Source of the DNA: Nitrosomonadales bacterium | GTDB taxonomy: Bacteria; Pseudomonadota; Gammaproteobacteria; Burkholderiales; Gallionellaceae | Direction of reading: 5' to 3' | DNA length: 64,000 nt | NCBI GenBank assembly: GCA_023259065.1 | Contig: JAHFQY010000008.1 | Span: 1 to 64,000, forward strand | Position numbers and translations under genes: made by a program | The notes under the pieces: generated by a model | Database searches by the model: none | Told to the model about the DNA's origin: nothing | The model's input: the letters and a program-made list of their open reading frames with translations, nothing else | Shown here: in pieces, positions 1-10,020 of the stretch | Numbering within the stretch: the first letter of the stretch is position 1 | How the letters are laid out: every line of letters begins with the position of its first letter

Positions 1-2
1 AC

Positions 3-350
3 ATCTGCGTCATCATCACCGCCACCAACAGCTTCGTCACCGCACCCATCGCCCGCGCCTTTGGTGTGGAGCATCTGATCGTCACCGAGCCCGAGCAAAA
101 AAACGGCGTGTTCACCGGCGGCGTGGCCGATGTGCCGTGCTTCCGCGAGGGCAAGATCACCCGCCTGCAAGCCTGGATGGCACAGCGCGGCTGGGACTGG
201 AACAGCTTCGCCGACACCACCTTCTACAGCGACTCGCTCAACGATTTGCCCCTGCTGGCGCTGGTGAAGAAGCCGGTGGCGGTTGATCCGGATGCCACCT
301 TGCGCAGCCATGCGGAGAAGCATGGTTGGCGGATCATCAGCTTGCGTTAG
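3..350 (+). CDS. HAD-IB family hydrolase, C-terminal part (5' truncated by window)
   Basis: Open frame from window start; [11 protein letters not shown]...[12 protein letters not shown] motif typical of HAD-IB phosphatases. Confidence 0.85.
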   Translation: MCVIITATNSFVTAPIARAFGVEHLIVTEPEQKNGVFTGGVADVPCFREGKITRLQAWMAQRGWDWNSFADTTFYSDSLNDLPLLALVKKPVAVDPDATLRSHAEKHGWRIISLR

Positions 351-589
351 CTTAAAGAGATTGCGTTTCAGGTCGAATGCTGTAATGTTTGCCCCTGATT
401 TTCTCATGGGTTTAATCGAACAATTTGAGGGCGAGGCTGAGTGGTATTTTTATCGGACAAATTAGGGGGTGCCATAATTTTATCCTCAATAAATTCATGG
501 CATTGCGCCAAGGCTTCCAGATCATACACTTCAAAGGTGCCTTTCCAAGCGTTTTTTAGTGTGTCTATTTTACGTTAGCCGGAAATAAT

Positions 590-1066
590 ATGTCCAAGTC
601 GCTTTTTCCCACATTGATTCTTGGCTTTGCCCTACCAGTCAGTGTTGCCCTTGCTGCAACAGATCAGTTTGAAGGCTATTACAAGAAGCCCGTCTCAAAT
701 TGCTGGACAACACCGAACCCTCCTGACTATCAAGAATGCGCGGCTCCGGTCGAAGATGGTGTCGAAATTATGCGTCGTAATAAGTCAAGTTACTACATGA
801 AGGTTAATATTAAAGGTGCCAATCAGCACTTTTGTTCCTTCCAAGGTATTGCACATTTACGAGAAGGTCGATTGGTGTCCAATAGTTATAAATGCGAAGT
901 ATCGGTGGAGATAGTCGGTGATTCTGCTGACATCAATAGTGCGGGAGAGGGGTGTAGCAACTATTGCGGGGCACGAGCAGTGCTCAAGAGCGAGGGTCTA
1001 ACTCGGAAAGTTCGGCTAACCCGTCATTCCACCGGACCTGCGCAAAAAAACCGCGCAGCCCGGTGA
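590..1066 (+). CDS. hypothetical secreted protein
   Basis: ORF with N-terminal signal peptide (LFPTLILGFALPVSVALAA). Confidence 0.5.
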   Translation: MSKSLFPTLILGFALPVSVALAATDQFEGYYKKPVSNCWTTPNPPDYQECAAPVEDGVEIMRRNKSSYYMKVNIKGANQHFCSFQGIAHLREGRLVSNSYKCEVSVEIVGDSADINSAGEGCSNYCGARAVLKSEGLTRKVRLTRHSTGPAQKNRAAR

Positions 1067-1085
1067 ATTCAAACGTTAGGCTATT

Positions 1086-1406
1086 ATGGTCAACGAGCCT
1101 GCTACTCATGTAATGCTGCCACCGAAGGAACTCGCTAGCTTCCTCATTATCGCTGGCCTCTTAGCTCCAATATGGCTTCCCATTTTAAGATTCGCAATTT
1201 CATTACTTCGGAAAAGAAAGAGTAAATCACAAGCGTTTATTTGGTGCTACGCTGTTTCGTTTGCGTGGGCTTCTGGGTGGGTTTCGTATCAGTGGGCAAT
1301 ACAGGTTCCAAGCGGCATTGGGTATGGCCTTGCCCTGCTTACTGCTTGGCCCGGAATACTAATCGGAATGGCAGTCGACCCTCTATTTCGGCGAGAATGG
1401 GAATGA
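1086..1406 (+). CDS. hypothetical membrane protein
   Basis: ORF with predicted TM segments. Confidence 0.45.
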   Translation: MVNEPATHVMLPPKELASFLIIAGLLAPIWLPILRFAISLLRKRKSKSQAFIWCYAVSFAWASGWVSYQWAIQVPSGIGYGLALLTAWPGILIGMAVDPLFRREWE

Positions 1407-1522
1407 TGTATTTATAACCAATTTAAAGGGTCAGCTTCGCTTTTCATTTTCAATTAACATCTCCTGTTATTGAGTCAGGCTTGCCAGGCAAGCAGAATCA
1501 AATCCTTTAACCTCCAGCACGA

Positions 1523-2707
1523 TTGAGCAGCATGAACCCAGCAGCCATGTCACAACGTTTTTTCAAGCACACCCTGTGGATGGCCGGCTTCAGACCGCTA
1601 TTCCTGTTGGGTTTCATTGCCGGCGCGGTGCTGCCGCTGCTGTGGTATCTGCTGTACAGCGACCAACTGGCATTCAATTCAAACATCACTCCGCTGCAGT
1701 GGCACGCGCATGAAATGCTGTTCGGTTTTGGCTGGGCCGTGCTGGGCGGTTTTTTGCTGACGGCCAGCAAGAACTGGGCGGGGGTGCGCGGGTTTCATGG
1801 TGCGACCTTGTTTCTGGTGTGCCTGTTTTGGCTGCTGGATCGCCTGGCTTTCTGGCTGCCCGCAGGTGTTCCGGCTATCGCGCTGGTGTTGATGCACAAC
1901 GCCTTTCTGTTGCTGATCGTGCCGCTGATTCTGTGGACGCTGGTCACCAACTTGCAGAAGATTGCGCCGGATAACTGGTACTTCATCATTGGCCTGCCAA
2001 TTTTTGTGCTCGGCAAGAATCTGATACTGACTGCTGATAATTTCGAGCTGGGCTGGACGCTGTCGCTGGGGCTGTTCCGCATGGCCATCGCGATGATGCT
2101 AGAGCGCACCCTGTTTCAGTTTATGAAGCTCACCTACCAGATCGAGATCCCGACCTACAAGCCACTGGATGCGCTGATTCGCCTGGGCATTTTTGTCGCG
2201 GTGTTCGAATCGCTGTTGCCCGTTCCGGCAGCCATCGCCGTGCTGGGGCTGACGGCAACGTTGCTGCTTATTCGTTTTGTGATGTGGAGCCCGATGAAAG
2301 GCTTGAGCCAGGTCGACACCGGCGTGTCATATGCGGGGTATCTGAGTCTGGTGATCAGCCTGTACCTGGAGTGTTTCCGCTTGGCAGGGATGTTGCATAG
2401 CGTGGGCGATGTGGCGACGCACACCTTTACGCTGCTCAGCATGGGGCTGGTGATGTCGGGGATGATGATACGCATCGCGCAGGGCCACACTGCGCGCAGC
2501 ATCGTGTTTACCCGCAGCGACAAGCTGGCCATCTGGGTGGCAGGGCTGGGCGGGCTGGTGCGCCTGGTTTGTCCGCAAATCTGGCCTGAACACTACACCC
2601 TGTTTGTGCTGATTGCTGCAGTGGCCTGGGCCATCTGTTTCGGCCTGCTCGGCTGGCGATTGATTCCTTTTCTGCTCAAGCCCAGGCTGGACGGCAAGGA
2701 AGGCTGA
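1523..2707 (+). CDS. nnrS: NnrS family protein
   Basis: Polytopic protein with WHAHEMLFGFGWAVLGGFLLTA...NW motif typical of NnrS. Confidence 0.9.
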   Translation: MSSMNPAAMSQRFFKHTLWMAGFRPLFLLGFIAGAVLPLLWYLLYSDQLAFNSNITPLQWHAHEMLFGFGWAVLGGFLLTASKNWAGVRGFHGATLFLVCLFWLLDRLAFWLPAGVPAIALVLMHNAFLLLIVPLILWTLVTNLQKIAPDNWYFIIGLPIFVLGKNLILTADNFELGWTLSLGLFRMAIAMMLERTLFQFMKLTYQIEIPTYKPLDALIRLGIFVAVFESLLPVPAAIAVLGLTATLLLIRFVMWSPMKGLSQVDTGVSYAGYLSLVISLYLECFRLAGMLHSVGDVATHTFTLLSMGLVMSGMMIRIAQGHTARSIVFTRSDKLAIWVAGLGGLVRLVCPQIWPEHYTLFVLIAAVAWAICFGLLGWRLIPFLLKPRLDGKEG

Positions 2708-2833
2708 TTTTGAGTACATGTCATCTTTACTTCATAACTTTAAGATGCGTACACAACACCGAGCATGGTCAGGATACATTTAAGGGTAAAAGTGGTAATT
2801 AGGTTAGAATTGGGGGCATTAATCTAGGTTGGT

Positions 2834-3505
2834 GTGCCACTTATGAACATACAAGTAAAAATGAGTGAGGTTGTCCTGCTGGCAATCGTAGTGTGTCTGA
2901 GCGTTGCCGCAAATTTGCCAGATCAGATACTGGGCGGATTGGTTGACAGGAACTGGCTACTTATAGCGCTGACAGCAGTGATTGTTATTTCCCTGTTCCG
3001 TTATCTTCGCTTGTTGCTTTTTCTGACAGTGGCCGCACTGGCTGTTGGCGCCAATCTTCCGGAGCAGTTATCCACCTCTCTCGGCATTAGCCCGGTGGTG
3101 ATGCTGGCCTTCCTGATTCTGCTGGTTTTGATTTCGGTGCTGAACTATGCCTTCAAGCTGCTGCCCTCCGAGAGTGACAAGCATATGCACGACAGCGCGG
3201 AATCGCGCCAGGCCGTGCTGGCAGCCATTACCAAGGGCGACCTAACCAAGCTGCACTGGTTAATGAGCAAGAATGTCGAGATCAATTTTTCGCATGACGG
3301 GGTGTCCCCGGTTATTCTCGCTGCCGAGAAGGGGTATACGGACATCATGCAAGTGCTGATTAATCATGGCGTGGATTTTCATGTGATGAATGCGGCTGGC
3401 AAAACGCCCATGGAGATTGCGTTGGCAAACGGCTTTAACCGTACTGCAGAAATGCTTCATCTGGCTGAGGAAAGCTACAAGGAAAAGGCTGGCTGGAGCA
3501 AATAG
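2834..3505 (+). CDS. membrane-anchored ankyrin-repeat protein
   Basis: N-terminal TM helices followed by ankyrin-like repeats (GVSPVILAAEKGYTDIMQVLINHGVDFHVMNAAGKTPMEIALANG). Confidence 0.75.
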   Translation: MPLMNIQVKMSEVVLLAIVVCLSVAANLPDQILGGLVDRNWLLIALTAVIVISLFRYLRLLLFLTVAALAVGANLPEQLSTSLGISPVVMLAFLILLVLISVLNYAFKLLPSESDKHMHDSAESRQAVLAAITKGDLTKLHWLMSKNVEINFSHDGVSPVILAAEKGYTDIMQVLINHGVDFHVMNAAGKTPMEIALANGFNRTAEMLHLAEESYKEKAGWSK

Positions 3506-3722
3506 GACTGCGTTTGCAAATCTGGCATTGGTGCATTAACGCCCGTGGTTTTTGTAATCGCTACTCACTTCTCAAATGTTAATCCAGCTGAAATTACCTA
3601 GATAATGACTAGATATTCGCCGACAAGAATAGGCATTTTGCATAATTGTGCAGCAGCCGATAGCAAAGGCATAATTCTATTTATGGAGCTAGTCTGGTAG
3701 CTCGATTGAATTGGGGAGTGTC

Positions 3723-3911
3723 ATGCTGGTAATTGCAGTAGTAAAAGTCATATCCAATTTGCTTAAACTGGTTGCGATGGGTTTTTTTGCTTATTACGCC
3801 TATGAAGGCACCTTCAGGTCTGGTGGCTCCATGAGCGTATTTATTGGTGTGACCATACTGGCTGCGGTGATTGTGGTGAGCCAGGTTATTGATGAATTAA
3901 CCAACAATTAG
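3723..3911 (+). CDS. small membrane protein, paralogue A
   Basis: 62-aa hydrophobic ORF; C-terminal half similar to the neighbouring ORF 4093-4266. Confidence 0.55.
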   Translation: MLVIAVVKVISNLLKLVAMGFFAYYAYEGTFRSGGSMSVFIGVTILAAVIVVSQVIDELTNN

Positions 3912-4092
3912 TGCGCTTCAGTGTCCGATGTAGTCACGCTGCCAAGTAGGTGTTCAGTTGGCATGCCCGCAACAGCAAGCCCTGTTTGGCTTGATCAACC
4001 CGGTTTAACCCCAGTAGAGTTTGCCAATTGAGAATATCCTGCAGCTGGGTGATAATTCAGGCATACGAATGTGGAATGTGGAGAGTGTAACG

Positions 4093-4266
4093 ATGGACAA
4101 TTTGGTGCCACAATCGCTTAGCCTGGTAGGAATAGGCTTCTTTCTTTTTTTTGCTTTTGATGGCGTATTCCGCGGTGGTGGATCTGATAGTGTGTTTATC
4201 GGAGTGGCCATATTGGCAAGCGTCCTTGTAGCTAGCAAAATTTTCGAAAAACTGTTGCGCGGTTAA
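4093..4266 (+). CDS. small membrane protein, paralogue B
   Basis: 57-aa ORF; GVFRGGGSDSVFIGVAILASVLVAS parallels GTFRSGGSMSVFIGVTILAAVIVVS of paralogue A. Confidence 0.55.
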   Translation: MDNLVPQSLSLVGIGFFLFFAFDGVFRGGGSDSVFIGVAILASVLVASKIFEKLLRG

Positions 4267-4496
4267 GCGCAAGCTTGCCTGGTTCTCCCTGGCCAGGCGT
4301 TCCTCAACATGGCCAGCCTGTTGGCCAGTTGCCAATTTCTGAATCCAACCTATTTCCGACTCTACTCTGAGAGTGCCTGTCTTGCCCCTGCCGGCTGTGC
4401 GGGAACCTGTGCTATTCGTTGCAATATATTCATGGCCCGTGCCGGGGCGGCGCTATAATTCAGCAACTTCTAATCAAGCAAAGATAACACTGTTCC

Positions 4497-5807
4497 ATGA
4501 ATCAACCTCATCACATAATCATCGTGGGCGGCGGTGCTGCAGGCCTCGAGTTGGCGACCAAACTGGGCAACAAGCTGGGCAAGAAAAAGCACGCCGATGT
4601 CACCCTGATTGATTTCAGCCGCACCCATATCTGGAAGCCGCTGCTGCATGAAGTTGCCGCAGGCACACTGGACTCATCCGAAGACGAGCTGGAATACCTG
4701 GCGCAGGCGCGCTGGAACCATTTTCGCTACCGTCTCGGCAAGGTGGTCGGCCTCGACCGCGAACGCAGGGAGGTGCTGCTGGCGCCTACCTTCAACGATG
4801 AGGGCGATGAGATCATCCCCGAACGCCGCTTCAGCTATGACACGCTGGTAATTGCCGTGGGCAGCCTGAGCAATGATTTCGGCATACCCGGGGTGCAGGA
4901 ACATTGCCTGTTTCTGGACAGCACCGAACAGGCCGAGCGCTTCCAGAAAAATCTCCTCAACAGCATGCTCAAGGCGCACACCCAGGGCAAGCCCATCAAA
5001 CAGGGGCAGTTGGATGTGGCCATTGTGGGCGCGGGTGCCACCGGGGTTGAGTTGGCAGCCCAGTTGCATCATGTGACACGCTTGGTGTCCGCTTATGGCC
5101 TGGACACCATCGACCCCGCCGAGGATATCAAGCTGCATGTGATCGAGGCCGGGCCACGCATTCTGCCAGCCTTGCCGCCGCGCCTGTCGGATGCGGCCAT
5201 GCGCGAGCTGCACAGCCTGGGTGTAACGGTGCACGTCAATCAGCGCGTGGTAGAGATTAACGAGCAGGGCATAGTCACCGCCGCCGGCGAGACCATTCCT
5301 GCCGCGATCAAGGTGTGGGCAGCCGGCATCAAGGCCCCGGAGTTTCTCAAGGACATCGCCGGGCTGGAGACCAATCGCATCAACCAGCTGGTGGTGAAGC
5401 GCAACCTGCAAAGCACGCGCGATGAGAATATTTTCGCCATCGGCGATTGTGCCGCCTGCCCCATGGATGAGCAGGGCAACAATGTCCCGCCGCGCGCCCA
5501 GGCCGCGCACCAGCAGGCATCCACCATGTACAGGACCATCTTGCACCGCCTCAAGGGTATGCCGCCGCTGGACTACACCTACAAGGACTACGGTTCGCTG
5601 GTGGCCATGGGCAGGTACAGCACCGTCGGCAACCTGATGGGCGGGCTGGCGGGCACCATGATGATCTCGGGTTTTATCGCGCGCTTTGTCTACCTCACCC
5701 TGTACAAGGTGCACCAGGCCACACTGTACGGCTGGCCGCGCGCACTGCTGATTACTCTGCTGCACTTCCTGCGCAAGGGTATCGATCCTCAGGTCAAGCT
5801 GCACTAA
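4497..5807 (+). CDS. ndh: NAD(P)/FAD-dependent oxidoreductase, type II NADH dehydrogenase
   Basis: IIIVGGGAAGLELATKLG dinucleotide-binding motif, VAIVGAGATGVELAAQL second Rossmann motif, C-terminal membrane-anchor region. Confidence 0.88.
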   Translation: MNQPHHIIIVGGGAAGLELATKLGNKLGKKKHADVTLIDFSRTHIWKPLLHEVAAGTLDSSEDELEYLAQARWNHFRYRLGKVVGLDRERREVLLAPTFNDEGDEIIPERRFSYDTLVIAVGSLSNDFGIPGVQEHCLFLDSTEQAERFQKNLLNSMLKAHTQGKPIKQGQLDVAIVGAGATGVELAAQLHHVTRLVSAYGLDTIDPAEDIKLHVIEAGPRILPALPPRLSDAAMRELHSLGVTVHVNQRVVEINEQGIVTAAGETIPAAIKVWAAGIKAPEFLKDIAGLETNRINQLVVKRNLQSTRDENIFAIGDCAACPMDEQGNNVPPRAQAAHQQASTMYRTILHRLKGMPPLDYTYKDYGSLVAMGRYSTVGNLMGGLAGTMMISGFIARFVYLTLYKVHQATLYGWPRALLITLLHFLRKGIDPQVKLH

Positions 5808-6027
5808 ATTCAAAACACAGTTTGATCCGCAGATTACCTCGCAGAGGTTCTTGTGCCCTGTGGGTACGCTGATTACACAAGATTCAACCCATACCCTATG
5901 AGGGCATCGAGCCACTTGCAAACTACAGAGATGTTGATTGCAATTGCCTGAATCTGCGTGAATCTGTGTAATCTGCGAATGACTGCTTTTCCTTTGTCAT
6001 TGCTTTGCCGTAGTACTAGAATCAGCC

Positions 6028-7113
6028 ATGGCCCTGCTCGAAATCAGGAATGTCACCCGCCGCTTCGGCGATTTCGTTGCGGTGGACAATGTCAGCCTCA
6101 ATATCGAGGCGGGCGAGTTTTTTACCCTGCTGGGGCCGTCCGGCTGCGGCAAGACCACCATACTGCGCATGATTGCCGGTTTCGACCTGCCTGATGCCGG
6201 GCAAATCTTCCTCGACGGCCGCGATCTCGCCGATACCCCGCCGGAAAAACGCCCGCTGCACACCGTGTTCCAGAGTTATGCGCTGTTCCCGCACATGAGC
6301 GTGGCGCAGAACATCGCCTTTCCGCTCAAGATGGCGCGCCGCCCGCAGGCCGAGGCGCAAAAAATGTTGCACGAGGTGCTGGAGCAGGTGCATCTGGCCG
6401 ACAAAGCGGATGCCTATCCGCACGAACTGTCCGGCGGGCAGAAGCAGCGCGTGGCACTGGCGCGCGGACTGGTCAACCGGCCGCGTTTGCTGCTGCTGGA
6501 TGAGCCGCTGGGGGCGCTGGATGCCAAGCTGCGCGAGGAAATGCAGATTGAGCTGATCAACCTGCAAAAGGATGTAGGCGTCACCTTTGTGTTTGTCACC
6601 CATGCACAGGTCGAGGCGCTGGCCCTGTCGCACCGCATCGCGGTGATGGAGGCGGGGCGCGTGGCGCAGGTGGACGAGCCGTCCAAGCTGTATGGCTTTC
6701 CGCAGAGTCGTTTTGTAGCCGACTTCATTGGTCACATCAACATGCTGCAAGCGCAGGTAGTGGAGTCTGCCCATGGCCACACGCGCCTGGCCATTGCCGG
6801 TCTCGGTGAAGTCATTGCGTCGCTGCACAGCGGTGTGACAGCAGGCGCCAAGTGTACCTTCGCCATTCGCCCGGAGCAGGTGCGCATCGGCACTCATGGC
6901 GAAGTGTCGGAATTGAAAAACCACTTTCCCGGCACCGTGCACAATTTCCTCTATCGCGGTGATGTCACCGTGTACAAGGTGCAGATGGAAAATGGCCTGC
7001 TGATCGAAGCCCTGCTGCCCAACGCTGCACCGGGGCGCGCCGAGCTGTACGAGGTGGGCGATGCCGTGCGTGTGGGGTGGCGTCACGATGCGGGAGTGCT
7101 CCTGCATGAATGA
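6028..7113 (+). CDS. potA: spermidine/putrescine ABC transporter ATP-binding protein
   Basis: Walker A GPSGCGKTT, LSGGQKQRVALARGL signature, TOBE-like C-terminus; followed by potBCD. Confidence 0.93.
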   Translation: MALLEIRNVTRRFGDFVAVDNVSLNIEAGEFFTLLGPSGCGKTTILRMIAGFDLPDAGQIFLDGRDLADTPPEKRPLHTVFQSYALFPHMSVAQNIAFPLKMARRPQAEAQKMLHEVLEQVHLADKADAYPHELSGGQKQRVALARGLVNRPRLLLLDEPLGALDAKLREEMQIELINLQKDVGVTFVFVTHAQVEALALSHRIAVMEAGRVAQVDEPSKLYGFPQSRFVADFIGHINMLQAQVVESAHGHTRLAIAGLGEVIASLHSGVTAGAKCTFAIRPEQVRIGTHGEVSELKNHFPGTVHNFLYRGDVTVYKVQMENGLLIEALLPNAAPGRAELYEVGDAVRVGWRHDAGVLLHE

Positions 7114-8020
7114 GCAGGAAAAAATCCGCCTCACCCCGGCGGCCCGTCTCGGCAAATGGCTGGTGAGCGGCCCGCCGTTCCTGTTTCTGCTGTTGTTCTT
7201 CGTGGCGCCCAGCATCATCATGGTACTGGCTTCATTCCGCTACCCCGGCGAATTCGGCGCGCTGGCTCCCATCGCTTCAGCAGACTCCGACACCCTGCAC
7301 GGCCTCACCCTGGAAACCTACGAGTTTTTTTTCAGCGACATCATCTACAGCTACGTTTTCTTCAAATCCTTTCTGGTCGCGCTCGCCACCACGCTGATCT
7401 GCCTGACCCTGGCCTATCCGCTGGCGCTGCTGATCGCGCGCAGCCCGAAGAAAAGCCGCGACCTGATGGTGCTACTGGTGGTGCTGCCGTTCGCCAGCAG
7501 CTTCCTGATCCGTGTGTATGCCTGGATGATATTGCTCGGCCCGCAGGCGGCGCTCAGCCAGGTCATCAACGGCATGCTCGGCGTGTTCGGCATTGCCCAG
7601 GTGTACCTGCTGTTTTCTCCTTTTGCGGTGCTGGTGGCCATGGTGTATGTGCATCTGCCGTTCATGGTGCTGCCGCTGTATACCAATCTGGAAAAACATG
7701 ACCCCAGCCTGCTCGATGCCGCGCAGGATCTGGGGGCAAATGCCTGGCAGCGTTTCTGGCAGGTCACCTTCCCGTTGTCGCTGCCGGGCATCTTCTCCGG
7801 CTCGGCGCTGGTGTTCATTCCGGTGCTGGGCATGTTCGCCATTCCCGACATTCTCGGCGGCACTGGCGACATGCTCATCGGCAACCTGATCAAGGAGCAG
7901 TTTCTCGCCACGCGCGACTGGCCGTTCGGCTCCACCCTGTCCATCATGCTCACCATCGTGGTGCTGCTGTTGGTGTGGCTGGCCGTGCGCCTGGGCCGAA
8001 CCCGGGGGAGATATGCATAA
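7106..8020 (+). CDS. potB: spermidine/putrescine ABC transporter permease
   Basis: Polytopic permease with binding-protein-dependent transport motif; ORF start 7061 shortened to the ATG overlapping the potA end. Confidence 0.9.
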   Translation: MNEQEKIRLTPAARLGKWLVSGPPFLFLLLFFVAPSIIMVLASFRYPGEFGALAPIASADSDTLHGLTLETYEFFFSDIIYSYVFFKSFLVALATTLICLTLAYPLALLIARSPKKSRDLMVLLVVLPFASSFLIRVYAWMILLGPQAALSQVINGMLGVFGIAQVYLLFSPFAVLVAMVYVHLPFMVLPLYTNLEKHDPSLLDAAQDLGANAWQRFWQVTFPLSLPGIFSGSALVFIPVLGMFAIPDILGGTGDMLIGNLIKEQFLATRDWPFGSTLSIMLTIVVLLLVWLAVRLGRTRGRYA

Positions 8021-8053
8021 GAGGAGCCGCAGATATGCATAGGGACCGTCGCT

Positions 8054-8830
8054 ATGCGTAGGGGGCCGTGGCTGTGGGCGGCAGCGTTGGCGGTGTACGC
8101 CTTCCTGTACCTGCCGCTGGTGATCGTCATCGTCTATTCCTTCAACGACTCGCGCCTCAATGCCGAGTGGGTGGGCTTTACCTGGCACTGGTACGAGGTG
8201 TTGTTGCACGACGAGGACATGCTGCTGGCGGCGGGTAATTCGCTGTTCATCGCTCTGGTGTCGAGCAGCATCGCCACCGTGCTCGGCACCATGGCCGGCA
8301 TCGCCATGCAGCGCTACAACCTGCGTCTGTTAAGTTTCATGGTGCTGACGCCGGTGGCCATGCCCGAGGTGCTGCTGGGCGTGTCGCTGCTATTGTTCTT
8401 CATCCAGGTGCTCAACCTTACCCTTGGCATGATCTCCATCATCCTCGCCCACATCACCTTTTCCATCGGCTTCGTGGCGGTGATCGTGCGCGCGCGCCTG
8501 GCCGGCATGGACGACAGCATCTTTGAAGCCGCGCGCGACCTCGGCGCCACGCCGTGGCAGACTTTCCGCCACGTCACCTTCCCGCTCATCCTGCCCGGTG
8601 TGGTGGCCGGCTGGTTGATGGCATTCACCCTGTCCATCGACGACTTTGTCATCACCTTCTTCACCGCCGGCGTCGGTGTCTCCACCCTGCCGCTGCGTAT
8701 CTACTCGATGATCAAGATCGCGGTGACGCCGGAGGTGAATGCGGTGTCCACCATCCTGATGCTGTTGACCCTGACGATGATCCTGTTGGCGACAAGATTT
8801 GCGCCGGATGTGCTGAAGGGGAAGGCATGA
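8054..8830 (+). CDS. potC: spermidine/putrescine ABC transporter permease
   Basis: PotC-like permease; ATGA overlap with potD. Confidence 0.9.
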   Translation: MRRGPWLWAAALAVYAFLYLPLVIVIVYSFNDSRLNAEWVGFTWHWYEVLLHDEDMLLAAGNSLFIALVSSSIATVLGTMAGIAMQRYNLRLLSFMVLTPVAMPEVLLGVSLLLFFIQVLNLTLGMISIILAHITFSIGFVAVIVRARLAGMDDSIFEAARDLGATPWQTFRHVTFPLILPGVVAGWLMAFTLSIDDFVITFFTAGVGVSTLPLRIYSMIKIAVTPEVNAVSTILMLLTLTMILLATRFAPDVLKGKA

Positions 8831-9882
8831 GGCGCATCTGTTTGCTGCTGTCGTTGCTGTCCGGAGCGGCGCTGGCTGCCGACGAACTCCACCTCTACAA
8901 CTGGAACAACTACATCTCCGCGCAGACGATAGAGCGCTTCGAGACCGAGTGCGCTTGCAAGGTAGTGCAGGACTATTACTCCGACAACGAGGAGATGCTG
9001 GCCAAGCTGGCCGCAGGCGCCAGCGGTTACGACATCATCGTGCCCACCGGCAACGCGGTCGAGTCGCTGATCCGCCAGCACGCCCTGCGGCCGCTCGACA
9101 AGAATCACCTTCCGCATTTGAAGAACATCAACCCGGCTTACCTGGATACTGCTTTCGATCTCGGCAATGTGTACTCGGTGCCGTATGCCTACACGATTAC
9201 GTTGCTGGGCTACAACTCGCAGAAAATCGCCGAGCTTGGCCTGCCCAGCGACACCTGGGCGGTGATCTTCGAGCCGCGCTATCTGGAAAAGCTTAAGGGT
9301 CGCGTTACCGTGCTCGACAGCCAGCGCGAGCTGATCGCCGCCGCACTCAAATACCTGGGCTATTCCGCCAACGATGTGATTGAGGCGCACTGGCAGCAGG
9401 CGCGCGACCTGATCATTCGCGCCAAGCCGTATTGGGCCGCGTTCAACGCATCCAGTTACATCAAGGAGCTCACCGTCGGCGATATCTGGCTGGTGCACGG
9501 CTACTCCAACGACATTTTCCAGGCCAACCTGGATGCGCAGAAGGCCGGCCGTCCGTTCAGCGTCGTGGCCAGCCTGCCCAAGGAGGGAGCGGTGCTGTCG
9601 CTGGATTCCATGGTGCTGCACAACAGCGGCCCGCGTCCCGATCTTGCGCATCGCTTTATCGACTTCATGCTCGACGGCAAAAATTCGGCCGAGCTCACCA
9701 ACCTGATAGGCTCGGGCAATCCCAATCTGGATGCGCTGCAATATGTAAGGGCGGAAATTGTCAGGGACAAGTCGGTGTTCCCGGATAGCGTGCAGCTGCG
9801 GCATCTGGAGATGCTGCGCGACCTGGATCGCAAACAGCGGCGGGTGCTTTCGCGCATCTGGACCGAGATCAAGCTGAAGTAG
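8827..9882 (+). CDS. potD: spermidine/putrescine-binding periplasmic protein
   Basis: Signal peptide then ADELHLYNWNNYISAQTIERFE typical of PotD; ATGA overlap with potC. Confidence 0.92.
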   Translation: MRRICLLLSLLSGAALAADELHLYNWNNYISAQTIERFETECACKVVQDYYSDNEEMLAKLAAGASGYDIIVPTGNAVESLIRQHALRPLDKNHLPHLKNINPAYLDTAFDLGNVYSVPYAYTITLLGYNSQKIAELGLPSDTWAVIFEPRYLEKLKGRVTVLDSQRELIAAALKYLGYSANDVIEAHWQQARDLIIRAKPYWAAFNASSYIKELTVGDIWLVHGYSNDIFQANLDAQKAGRPFSVVASLPKEGAVLSLDSMVLHNSGPRPDLAHRFIDFMLDGKNSAELTNLIGSGNPNLDALQYVRAEIVRDKSVFPDSVQLRHLEMLRDLDRKQRRVLSRIWTEIKLK

Positions 9883-10020
9883 TTGCAGGAATTATCTGGG
9901 TATACTATGGCAACTCTGCAAAGGTGCGAAAGTTTCGGTCACTGATGTTTATTAGTGTTAACACGGCCTAAAATAATCTTGCTTTTTTGCTCCTGATTTC
10001 AGGTCGGAGGGATGAGGTAG

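Noticed and set aside
8554-9882. 442-aa potD ORF starting at 8554
   Set aside because: N-terminal 91 codons are out-of-frame potC sequence; ATG 8827 gives a proper signal peptide and an ATGA overlap.
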